Shown: piece by piece, positions 16,730 through 23,977 of the stretch
How positions within the stretch are numbered: position 1 is the first letter of the stretch
Layout: the number at the start of each line of letters is the position of its first letter
NCBI GenBank assembly: GCA_947505245.1
Contig: CANNIZ010000053.1
Coordinates: 1-33,322, forward strand
Length of the DNA: 33,322 nucleotides
DNA from: Pseudomonadota bacterium
GTDB taxonomy: Bacteria; Myxococcota_A; UBA796; GCA-2862545
Direction of reading: 5' to 3'
The notes under the pieces: generated by a model
What the model was told of the DNA's origin: nothing
The model's database searches: none
The model's input: only the letters and a program-made list of their open reading frames with translations
Translations under genes and position numbers: made by a program

Positions 16730-17106
16730 TGACTCTCACTCCAGCGAATATCGCTCGCGAAGCTATCGCCCCCTACCGCTCCGTCTTCTCCGAGCGAGAG
16801 GAGATCGTACTGGCGCGTCGCTGGTCCCGGAGCTTCATAGCCGATCGGCGCTCCCCAGCCGTCGGCAGGAATGCGGTGCTCCCCATAGACGGCCGCGAGG
16901 CCCTGCGAAGTCGTTGGGACGCCCTTGCGGAACGCATAGACGTCTACGTCTTTTGCGGTTCCTGCAAGCGCAAGTTCGGTCATGTCGACCTTGGCGCCGC
17001 GCCCCACCTGGATTGCGCCAAAGCCGATGACTGTCATCAACACGAGCATGATGGCGATCACCACCATAACCTCGACGAGCGACATGCCGCGGCGATGGCG
17101 AATCAT
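16726..17106 (-). CDS. Second GspG-type pseudopilin (G2)
   Basis: 126 residues. The start chosen is the ATG in an ATGA overlap with the gspG stop, giving the compact leader MIRHRRG before MSLVEVMVVIAIMLVLM. An ATG 15 bases upstream would only add MERAQ. The body keeps the GspG fold: the long N-terminal helix, a GVPTTSQGLAAVYG turn, GWGAPIGYEAPGP, and a C-terminal acidic loop LLSLGEDGAVGGDSFASDIR in the place of the major pseudopilin calcium site. It is clearly a paralogue of its upstream neighbour. It may be a minor shaft subunit or a substrate-specific variant; the sequence does not decide. Confidence 0.88.
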   Translation of the reverse strand: MIRHRRGMSLVEVMVVIAIMLVLMTVIGFGAIQVGRGAKVDMTELALAGTAKDVDVYAFRKGVPTTSQGLAAVYGEHRIPADGWGAPIGYEAPGPATRQYDLLSLGEDGAVGGDSFASDIRWSESQ

Positions 17107-17516
17107 TTGTGCTCGCTCCATTTGATGTCGGCCGCGTTGCCGGTACCATTCTCAACGCCGTCGCTTCCGTACGAGATCAGGTCGTACTTGGCGCCGTTTG
17201 GCCCTGGCGACACGTAAACGAACTCACCGCCCCACGAATCCTTCGGCGGGTCTTCCCCGCTGAACGCGGCCTTCAGGCCTTCGGACGTGGACGGCGGGCC
17301 CTTCTTCAGCGAGTAGATCTCCACGCGCTTGGTGATCTCGCCCATGGTCAGCAGGGTGGTGTCGACCTTGCTGTTCTGGAAGATCGTGAGGGCGCCGAAG
17401 CCGACGACGCTCATCAGCACGAGGATGATCGCGATCACGACCATGACCTCGACGAGCGACATGCCTCGCCGGCTGCGAAGGGCTTTCCGAATGTTGACCA
17501 GATTTGTGCGGTTCAT
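17103..17516 (-). CDS. gspG: T2SS major pseudopilin GspG
   Basis: 137 residues. The start is set by SD GGGAG 5 bases before the ATG; an ATG 27 bases upstream would overlap gspF. The leader of 18 residues (MNRTNLVNIRKALRSRRG) precedes MSLVEVMVVIAIILVLM with Glu at +5. The C-terminal half has GPPSTSEGLKAAFSGED, SWGGEFVYVSPGPNGAKYD and the acidic loop ISYGSDGVENGTGNAADI, which matches the calcium-binding loop that stabilises the GspG fold and filament. GspG polymerises into the periplasmic pseudopilus that pushes substrates through the secretin. Maturation needs a prepilin peptidase, absent from this window. Confidence 0.95.
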   Translation of the reverse strand: MNRTNLVNIRKALRSRRGMSLVEVMVVIAIILVLMSVVGFGALTIFQNSKVDTTLLTMGEITKRVEIYSLKKGPPSTSEGLKAAFSGEDPPKDSWGGEFVYVSPGPNGAKYDLISYGSDGVENGTGNAADIKWSEHK

Positions 17517-17529
17517 TGGTACTCCCGTC

Positions 17530-18801
17530 CTACATGATTGCATTGCGCATGTTCATCATCGGCAACAACAAGGCGAGAGCGGTCACGAAGACCACCCCAC
17601 CCATCGTCAAAATCGCGAGCGGTCCGAGCAGCGCGGTCACCGCTTCAAGGGTGTTCTCGACCTGATCGTCGTAGGCGTCGGAGACGATGTTGAGCATCTT
17701 CTCGAGCTCGCCCGCCTTCTCGCCGATGGCGATCATGTGCGTGACGACTGGAGGGAACTCGCCTGAGGCCCTGAGCGGCACGGCGATCGACTGCCCTTCC
17801 TGAATATTGATGGCAGCGGCTTCGATCGCCTTCGCCAACACGGCGTTCGCGACGACCGCCTTGCAGATGTCCAATGCGTCGAGGATTGGAACGCCGCTCG
17901 ACAGCAGCGTGCCGAACGTGCGGCAGAAGCGGCTCACCGCGACCTGGCGATTCAGCGTGCCGAACAGGGGCATCCGAAGCTTGAACCGATCAAAGCGCTG
18001 CCGACCCGCTGGCGTCGAAACGAAGCGCCGAAACCCCCAATACGACCCGGCGACGACGAGCACGGCCAGGATCGTACGCAGCACGAAGCCGAGCGCGGAC
18101 GGCGGGTTGCCGACCATCAGGTCGCCGAAGAAGAACAGCACCTTCGAGATCAGCGGGAGCGCCTTCTCACCGCCCGGCAGGTCGTGGAACATCTTCCGCA
18201 TCTGCGGGATGACGCCAATGAACAGGCCCGCGAGGATGAGGATGCCGATCACGGACATCAGCGCCGGGTAGATCATCGCGGTTGCGACCTTCCCCTGCAG
18301 CTTCACCTGCGATTCGGTGTACTTTGCGAGGCGCGACAATACCTCGTCGAGCGCGCCCGACTTCTCGCCGGCGCGGACCATCTGCACGTACAGCGTGTCG
18401 AACGCGCGCGGGTGCTGGGCGAGCGCCTCAGCGAGCGTCGTTCCCTCGTTGACCTTCTCCTTCACCTGCGAAAGAATCAGCTTCAGACCGGTCTTCTCTG
18501 TCTGGTCGACGAGCGCCGCCAACGCCTCGACCATCGGAACGTGCGCGCCGATCAGCGTGGAGAGCTGCGTGGTGATCTGCGCAATGTCCCGAGGCGAGAT
18601 GAGCTGGAAGTACTTTCCGACGTCGATCTCGACGTTCAGCCCGCGGCCGCGCATGCCTCCCTGCGACTGCGCGTTCACCTCTGTCGGGAACACGCCTTGC
18701 TTGCGCAAGCGAGCGCGCGCGACCTTGGCCGAGTCAGCGTCGATCATCCCCTTGGTGGGGCGTCCGAGGCCGTCCAATCCTGTGTATTCGAATACCGGAA
18801 T
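17530..18801 (-). CDS. gspF: T2SS platform protein GspF (apparent ATT start codon)
   Basis: 423 residues when started at ATT (18801-18799). The deduced N-terminus IPVFEYTGLDG matches the family's MPxFxY start. AGGAGG lies 5 bases upstream, and an in-frame TGA closes the frame 10 codons before it. No ATG, GTG, TTG or CTG lies between that stop and the ATT. The next conventional codon, TTG at 18777, lacks an SD and would delete the conserved start. Two GspF domains are visible (about 70-195 and 270-400), each with the GE(K)xG motif (VRAGEKSGALDEVLSRLA; IAIGEKAGELEKMLNIVSDA). Membrane helices lie at about 175-195, 230-250 and 385-410. GspF is the polytopic inner-membrane core of the assembly platform and contacts GspE and GspL. 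Confidence 0.94.
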   Translation of the reverse strand: MPVFEYTGLDGLGRPTKGMIDADSAKVARARLRKQGVFPTEVNAQSQGGMRGRGLNVEIDVGKYFQLISPRDIAQITTQLSTLIGAHVPMVEALAALVDQTEKTGLKLILSQVKEKVNEGTTLAEALAQHPRAFDTLYVQMVRAGEKSGALDEVLSRLAKYTESQVKLQGKVATAMIYPALMSVIGILILAGLFIGVIPQMRKMFHDLPGGEKALPLISKVLFFFGDLMVGNPPSALGFVLRTILAVLVVAGSYWGFRRFVSTPAGRQRFDRFKLRMPLFGTLNRQVAVSRFCRTFGTLLSSGVPILDALDICKAVVANAVLAKAIEAAAINIQEGQSIAVPLRASGEFPPVVTHMIAIGEKAGELEKMLNIVSDAYDDQVENTLEAVTALLGPLAILTMGGVVFVTALALLLPMMNMRNAIM

Positions 18802-18812
18802 GGGAGCCTCCT
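18799..18812 (-). promoter_or_regulatory. Strong SD and rare ATT initiation codon of gspF
   Basis: AGGAGG (18812-18807), spacer CTCCC (18806-18802), ATT (18801-18799). The perfect SD at optimal distance marks ATT as the initiation codon. AUU starts are established for infC and pcnB, where initiation factor 3 discriminates against them and lowers yield. A low-copy platform protein is a plausible target for such limitation. A sequencing error turning ATG into ATT is the alternative. Confidence 0.75.
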
Positions 18813-20522
18813 CTACGTTTGAGCTAGATCATCGCGTGTTGCGAGCAGGATCTCGTCGATGGACGTGAGGCCGCGGATCGCCTTCTTGATGCCATCGTCG
18901 CGAAGCGTCAACATGCCGGCCTCGATGGCCTTCTCGCGAATCGCACCCGAGTCCGCGTTGCGCAACACGAGCTTCTTCACCTCGTCGCTTCGCATCAGGA
19001 ACTCGTAGATGCCCATTCGACCCTTGTAGCCGAGGCCGTTGCACTTCGCGCAGCCCACCGGCCGGAAGGCGCGCGGCACCTCTTTGCGCGTGACGCCGAG
19101 GTCGATGAGGTCGTCGTCGGTCGGCGCGTATTCCTCGCGGCAATCGGGGCAGAGGCGGCGCACGAGCCGCTGGGCGAGCACGCCGATGAGCGCGTCGGCG
19201 ACGAGGAACGGCTCGATGCCCATCTCGGTGAGACGCGCGAACGCGCCGGCCGAGTCGTTCGTGTGGATCGTGCTGAACACGAGGTGACCGGTGAGCGACG
19301 CCTGCACGGCGTTGGCCGCGGTCTCGCGGTCGCGGATCTCACCGACGAGGATGACGTCGGGGTCCTGACGCAAGAACGAGCGCAGCGCGGACGCGAACGT
19401 GAGGTCGATCTTCGGGTTGACCTGTACCTGGCCGATGCCCTTCATCTCGTATTCGACGGGGTCTTCGATCGTGAGGATGTTCACGTTGGGCTCGTTGATC
19501 TCGGCGATGGCCGAATACAACGTCGTCGACTTGCCGGACCCGGTGGGCCCGCAAACCAGCAAGATGCCGTACGGCTTGCGGATCAGCTTGCGCAGCAGCG
19601 CGACCATGTCCGATTCCATGCCGATGCGGTCGAGCGAGAACACCTCGCCCTTCTCGAGCAGACGCATGACGACGCGCTCGCCATGGCGAACGGGCAGCGT
19701 CGACACGCGCAGATCGACCTCGCGACCCGCCATGCGACGCCGAATGCGACCGTCCTGCGGCAGGCGCTTCTCCGCGATGTTGAGCCCCGCCATGATCTTG
19801 ATGCGGCTCACGATCGAATTCTTCAATTTGAATGGCGGCTTGACGCGCTCGTACAATTCGCCGTCGATCCGAAACCGGACGATGAAGTCCTTCTCGAACG
19901 GCTCCATATGAATGTCCGACGCGCGCTCCTTGATCGCCTGCGTCAACACCGCGTTCACGAACCGGATGATCGGCGCCTCGTCGGAGCCGTCGAGCAGATC
20001 CTCATTGAGGTTGAGGTCCCCCTCACCGCCCTCGGTCGCCTCGGTCTCGCGGTTTACGTCGTCGAGCACGTCTTCTGCGCTCGAGGCGGCCTTGTCGTAC
20101 GCCTTGCTCGTCGCGTCCGACAGCACGTTCGAAGGCACGATCACCGGGCGCACCGGGTAGCCGAGCAACACGCGCACGTCGTCGAGCACGGCCATCGCGC
20201 CGAGGTCCGCGAGGCCCACTACCAGCTGCCCTTCGGCGACGTACAGCGGCAGGATCCCGCGATCGCGCGCGATGTTCATCGGCAGCGGACGAATCAGCGC
20301 GATGTCCACCAGCCCGACGTCGACGCTCTCCATCATCGGAAGACCGGAAAGGTGCGAAAGCGCCCGGGCGATGGCGACGGGGTCTCCCCCCTCGGTGCGC
20401 GACACCGCCTCCCGCAACGACACGTTCTGCTTCAGCGCCGACGCCTGCGCGGCCTCGAGCAGGATCGCCTCGGGGCCGAACACGCGGTGCGTCTCTTCGA
20501 TGGCAGAACGGCGGACGCCCAT
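18813..20522 (-). CDS. gspE: T2SS ATPase GspE
   Basis: 569 residues. N-terminal N1E-like domain (about 50-140), an acidic linker (about 145-182), then the PulE/VirB11 ATPase. Walker A is GPTGSGKST (325-333). The Asp box lies around TIEDPVEYEM (351-360), Walker B is DVILVGEIRDRE (389-400), and the His box is HLVFSTIHTND (413-423). A zinc-binding CM domain carries CPDC (458-461) and CAKC (491-494). It is the hexameric cytoplasmic motor that drives pseudopilus growth through GspF and GspL. The start is the ATG 7 bases after the gspD stop; an in-frame upstream start inside gspD would add 31 low-complexity residues with no family match. Eleven bases separate its stop from the gspF start. Confidence 0.97.
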   Translation of the reverse strand: MGVRRSAIEETHRVFGPEAILLEAAQASALKQNVSLREAVSRTEGGDPVAIARALSHLSGLPMMESVDVGLVDIALIRPLPMNIARDRGILPLYVAEGQLVVGLADLGAMAVLDDVRVLLGYPVRPVIVPSNVLSDATSKAYDKAASSAEDVLDDVNRETEATEGGEGDLNLNEDLLDGSDEAPIIRFVNAVLTQAIKERASDIHMEPFEKDFIVRFRIDGELYERVKPPFKLKNSIVSRIKIMAGLNIAEKRLPQDGRIRRRMAGREVDLRVSTLPVRHGERVVMRLLEKGEVFSLDRIGMESDMVALLRKLIRKPYGILLVCGPTGSGKSTTLYSAIAEINEPNVNILTIEDPVEYEMKGIGQVQVNPKIDLTFASALRSFLRQDPDVILVGEIRDRETAANAVQASLTGHLVFSTIHTNDSAGAFARLTEMGIEPFLVADALIGVLAQRLVRRLCPDCREEYAPTDDDLIDLGVTRKEVPRAFRPVGCAKCNGLGYKGRMGIYEFLMRSDEVKKLVLRNADSGAIREKAIEAGMLTLRDDGIKKAIRGLTSIDEILLATRDDLAQT

Positions 20523-20529
20523 GGGAGAC

Positions 20530-22833
20530 CTACGGGGAGTCGGGGAGAGGTTCAGAAGGGCCGATCGGCTCGGGCTGCACGATGGGATCGGGGCCCGAGT
20601 AGACCGGGACCTCACCGTAATAGTTCATCGAATACCGCAGCAGGTCCTGCAATTCCTTCATCTGAACGTCACGGGACTTACCGTAGAAGCGGCGGATGAA
20701 CTCCTGGCGCTGCGCCTCCTTGATCTTCATGATCTCGAGCATGTCGTCGTCGTCATCGACGATGTGCGGCGTGAGGAACACCATCAGGTTGGACTTGCGG
20801 TGCTCAACGCGCGAGCCGCGAAACAACACCCCGATCACGGGGATGTCTCCCAGGATGGGCACCTTGGTCTCGACGACCGTATCCGTCATGCCAACGAGGC
20901 CGCCGAGCACGACGGTCTGGTTGTCGCCCACGAGCGCCGTCGTCTCGATCTCGCGCTTGGAAGTAATAAACCCCGCCTGCGACGCGTCGAGGCCCCGGTT
21001 GTCTTCTTCGACCTCGGCTACCTCGACGGTGACCTCGAGCGTGACCTGGTTCGACGAATTGACGCGCGGCGTCACCTTGAGGGTGGTGGCGACGTCTTCG
21101 CGCTGGTAGCTGACAATCGGCGTGCCGAGCTGACTGAAGCTCGTGCTCGTCGGGAACGGCACCTTGCGGCCGACGACGATCTTCGCCTCCTCGTTGTCCA
21201 GCGTGAGCAGCTGCGGGTTGCTCACGATGTCGACCGACGAGTTGGTGCGCAACGCCTGCACCACGACGCCGAACGCGGGGATGTCCAACGTCTGGCCGGG
21301 GGCTCCAAATGGGACCGAGATCGACGGTCCGAACACGCCCAACGCGAGGCCGGACAGCAGATCCTGCGTCAGCCCCAGCGACGAGGCGTTGAACTGCCCG
21401 CCGAGGATGCCGACGCTGCCGGTGTCGGCGGAGGCCTGCCCGCCGTGGTAGGCGACGCCCTGGTCGAGCTCGTCGGTGGAGGCGAGCTCGAGGATGACCG
21501 CGTCGATCAGAACCTGGCGGCGGCGAATGTCGAGCTGGTCGATCACCTGCTTGACGACGCGGTAGTCGTCCGAGTTCGCGATGATCACGAGCGAGTTGGT
21601 CGACTCGTCGTGGGTGATGCGCATCCCCGAATCGAACGCCGCGGTCACGCTCGTCGGGCCCGCAGGTGCGTCGGGGGCCCCAGCGGGGGCCGCTGTACCC
21701 GTCGTGGTGCGACGGCGCGGCGTCGTCGTCGCGCTTCCACCATTCTCGGACAGGTTCGAAAGCACCTGGGCGACGTCTTCCGCCTTCGCGTGTTCGAGGT
21801 AGAGCACGTGAATCTGGCTGCGATTGCTCGGATCCACGTCGACATCGATCTCGGCCAGCAGGTCGCGTACCGACTGCATGCCCTCGTCGTTCGCGATCAC
21901 GATCAGGTTGTTCGTACGCTCGTCAGCGATGACCTTGCTGATGTAGCGGCTCTCCTTCCCAGCCGTGAGGCCGCCGTCCGCGGCCGTACCTGCGGCGGGT
22001 GCCGCTTCGGGGGCCGCGGTGTCACGCTGAGGCCGCCGACGTGTGGCCGGCGTCGTCGCCTGTGCACCACCCGCGGTGGAGGCGGCGGTGCCGTAGAGGT
22101 CGTCGATGAGCTGCTTGATGTCCTGGGCCTTCGCGTACTGCACCTCGAAGATCTGCATCCGGCTCTTCGGCGCCGCGATGTCGAGGTCGGTGATGATGCT
22201 GTAGATGCGCCTCAGGTTGGCGGACATTTCGGTGATGATGAACGTGTTGGTCGGCTGGTAGGCGACGATCTTCGCCTCGGGCGACGCGAGCGACTGCACG
22301 ACGGACTGCAGGTCGCTCACGGACACGTTCTCGAGCGGGATGATCTGCGTCACGTAGTTGGCGGTGCCCGAGATGTTGTCGCCCTGCTTCACGAGCGTCG
22401 GGGTTTGGGCGGCCTCGCCGGACTTCACGATGCGAACGAGCGATCCGACCTGCACGGTCGTGTAGCCGTGGAGCTCGAGCGCCTGGAGGAAGGCCTCGTA
22501 GGCCTCCGGCACCGACACCGACTTGTGCGAGATGATGACCACGCTCTCCTTCAGCGAGCCATCGTCCGGCAGGATGAAATTCTTGCCCGTCACGTCGGCG
22601 AAGTACTTCACGAGGTCGCGGAGCGTCGTCCCCTGCGTCTCGATCGATATCTTCTTCGCGCCCGCGATCTCGGGCGGCTTCTGGCGATCCCCCTCGTTGC
22701 CAGGGACCGAGTCAGGAACGACCGGGGGCGCGGCGGGCGGCGGTGCCGGCGGCTCCTGTGCGGACGCGTCGAACGACAGCGCAAACAGGACCAGCGTGAT
22801 CACGAAGCGCGCTGTGCGCGGCATGGAACTCAT
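20530..22833 (-). CDS. gspD: T2SS secretin GspD
   Basis: 767 residues. Signal peptide with likely cleavage after DASA (residue 25). N0 domain about 58-140; N1 about 158-220, N2 about 225-335 and N3 about 338-440; secretin beta-barrel domain about 440-692. The barrel shows VDIVSNPQLLTLDNEEAKI, VGRKVPFPT and the signature TTALVGDNQTVVLGGLVG with VPILGDIPVIGVLF. It forms the outer-membrane channel. The N2 and N3 domains carry Thr/Pro/Ala-rich insertions at the same topological place (about 250-295 and 362-398), each with an RRR cluster after a TTP motif. The C-terminal tail (about 695-767) may act as S-domain and pilotin-binding region; no pilotin gene is evident. Start by ATGA overlap with gspC. 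Confidence 0.97.
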   Translation of the reverse strand: MSSMPRTARFVITLVLFALSFDASAQEPPAPPPAAPPVVPDSVPGNEGDRQKPPEIAGAKKISIETQGTTLRDLVKYFADVTGKNFILPDDGSLKESVVIISHKSVSVPEAYEAFLQALELHGYTTVQVGSLVRIVKSGEAAQTPTLVKQGDNISGTANYVTQIIPLENVSVSDLQSVVQSLASPEAKIVAYQPTNTFIITEMSANLRRIYSIITDLDIAAPKSRMQIFEVQYAKAQDIKQLIDDLYGTAASTAGGAQATTPATRRRPQRDTAAPEAAPAAGTAADGGLTAGKESRYISKVIADERTNNLIVIANDEGMQSVRDLLAEIDVDVDPSNRSQIHVLYLEHAKAEDVAQVLSNLSENGGSATTTPRRRTTTGTAAPAGAPDAPAGPTSVTAAFDSGMRITHDESTNSLVIIANSDDYRVVKQVIDQLDIRRRQVLIDAVILELASTDELDQGVAYHGGQASADTGSVGILGGQFNASSLGLTQDLLSGLALGVFGPSISVPFGAPGQTLDIPAFGVVVQALRTNSSVDIVSNPQLLTLDNEEAKIVVGRKVPFPTSTSFSQLGTPIVSYQREDVATTLKVTPRVNSSNQVTLEVTVEVAEVEEDNRGLDASQAGFITSKREIETTALVGDNQTVVLGGLVGMTDTVVETKVPILGDIPVIGVLFRGSRVEHRKSNLMVFLTPHIVDDDDDMLEIMKIKEAQRQEFIRRFYGKSRDVQMKELQDLLRYSMNYYGEVPVYSGPDPIVQPEPIGPSEPLPDSP

Positions 22834-23771
22834 TTTACGTCGTACTCCATCGCCTGCTTCTGACCGCGGCGGGTGACGTCGAACGTGAAGTGCGACTGCG
22901 AAGATAGGCTGTTGAACACGGTCATTGCCTCGCCCATGTTGCCGATGTTGGTGCCGTTCACGCTTTGGATGACGTCACCGTTCTTGATGCCGAGCTGGGA
23001 GAGCGGGCTGTTGCGACGGATGCCCGACAGGCGGTACCCGTCGATTTCGCCGTCCGCGCCCTTGTGGGGGATGGCCCGCGCCATGCTCGAGAGCCCCTCG
23101 AGGTTCCCGAGGTACTGCTCGAGGATGCGCCGCTCGACCTGGTAATGATTCTCGCCGAGCTGGGTGATGCCCTCGACGCCCTCGGCGCCTACGGTTGTGG
23201 CGGCGACGGCGGGGGCCGTGTTGCCCAGCGTCGGCTTCTGGTCGTCCATGGTCAGGAACTCGAGGTTCCCGTCGGCGCGCTTGAGCGTGACCTTCCGCGA
23301 CTCGATGGCGATCACTTCGGCGTCCTGCAGCTTGTCGCCGATGCCGTAGCCCTTCGCGCTGTTCTCGCGGCCCTCCTCCGCGATCAACGCCGACGAGAAG
23401 GACTCCGGCTCGGCCACCATCGTGGCGATCAGGCGCACCGACAGCGCGGTGATGGCGGCGGCCTCCTGCCCCGTCGCGCTCTCACGGCCGATCGCATCGG
23501 CGTCGAAGATGTTGCGCTTCAGGATGGCGTCCACGTATTGCTTGCGCGTCAGGCCGAGCGCCATCGAAGCGGGCGCGGAGCCGGCGTTTTCGGCCCCGGC
23601 CACCGACGACGAACCGCCCGCGCCGGACTCGACTTCACCCGACGGGACCTCGATGACCACGTCGGACGGCACGGCGATCGCGAGGCGGATCGCGGTGTTC
23701 ACGCCGAACGCCGACGCAAACGCGACCAGGCCGATCAGGAACACGAGCAGAATTGGCAACACACGCTTCAT
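22830..23771 (-). CDS. gspC: T2SS coupling protein GspC with PDZ domain
   Basis: 313 residues from the ATG at 23771 (a GTG 30 bases upstream is possible). A short basic N-terminus and one membrane helix (about 4-26) lead to a Ser/Gly/Ala linker. Next comes a homology region (about 85-175, with VRLIATMVAEPESFSSALI and GYGIGDKLQDAEVIAIES), then a C-terminal PDZ domain (about 215-313, LSQLGIKNGDVIQSVNGTNI). GspC links the inner-membrane platform to the N0 domain of GspD, and the PDZ domain contributes to substrate selection. It is the first gene of the operon. The SD before the ATG is poor. Confidence 0.93.
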   Translation of the reverse strand: MKRVLPILLVFLIGLVAFASAFGVNTAIRLAIAVPSDVVIEVPSGEVESGAGGSSSVAGAENAGSAPASMALGLTRKQYVDAILKRNIFDADAIGRESATGQEAAAITALSVRLIATMVAEPESFSSALIAEEGRENSAKGYGIGDKLQDAEVIAIESRKVTLKRADGNLEFLTMDDQKPTLGNTAPAVAATTVGAEGVEGITQLGENHYQVERRILEQYLGNLEGLSSMARAIPHKGADGEIDGYRLSGIRRNSPLSQLGIKNGDVIQSVNGTNIGNMGEAMTVFNSLSSQSHFTFDVTRRGQKQAMEYDVK

Positions 23772-23783
23772 CGGTCTCGCAAG

Positions 23784-23800
23784 ATGCAAATGCCGGGCCA
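23784..23800 (-). promoter_or_regulatory. Candidate sigma-54 (-24/-12) promoter of the T2SS operon
   Basis: On the minus strand TGGCCCG-GCAT-TTGCA fits TGGCACG-N4-TTGCW with one mismatch and exact spacing (GG at -25/-24, GC at -13/-12). The predicted start is about 23774, only 3 bases before the gspC ATG. The message would be nearly leaderless, which is the main objection. The palindromes at 23843 and 23883 would lie at about -74 and -114, where enhancer-binding proteins act. Confidence 0.45.
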
Positions 23801-23842
23801 CCGCGAAAGCGTCGAGTCAACGTGAACGATAAACCGCCTGGG

Positions 23843-23894
23843 GACAACGTGTCAGAGGGACAAACGCCGCCCGCCGGAGCTTGACAACCTGTCA
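23843..23894. promoter_or_regulatory. Two GACAAC(G/C)TGTC palindromes 40 bases apart
   Basis: GACAACGTGTC (23843-23853) and GACAACCTGTC (23883-23893) are 11-base palindromes differing only at the central-right base, both followed by A. Their starts are exactly 40 bases apart, near four helical turns. They sit in the 206-base gap between gspC and the divergent lipoprotein gene, so they could serve either. A further GACA at 23859-23862 forms an overlapping TGTC-N5-GACA. Operator or enhancer function is inferred. Confidence 0.5.
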
Positions 23895-23977
23895 TCGACG
23901 CGGCCGGGTTCGCCTGCCTGGACCGATTCGTCGCCCGGTGCGTGGATTCTGCGCTACGATGCGCGCGGAGGCGACGC

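Noticed and set aside
20272..22863. 863-codon open frame on the plus strand
   Set aside because: Antisense to gspD and gspE, Arg/His/Asp-rich in the way of complementary frames in high-GC DNA, no SD or domain.
23881..23886. Perfect -35 hexamer TTGACA on the plus strand
   Set aside because: No -10-like hexamer at 16-18 bases; the sequence is part of the repeated GACAACCTGTC palindrome.
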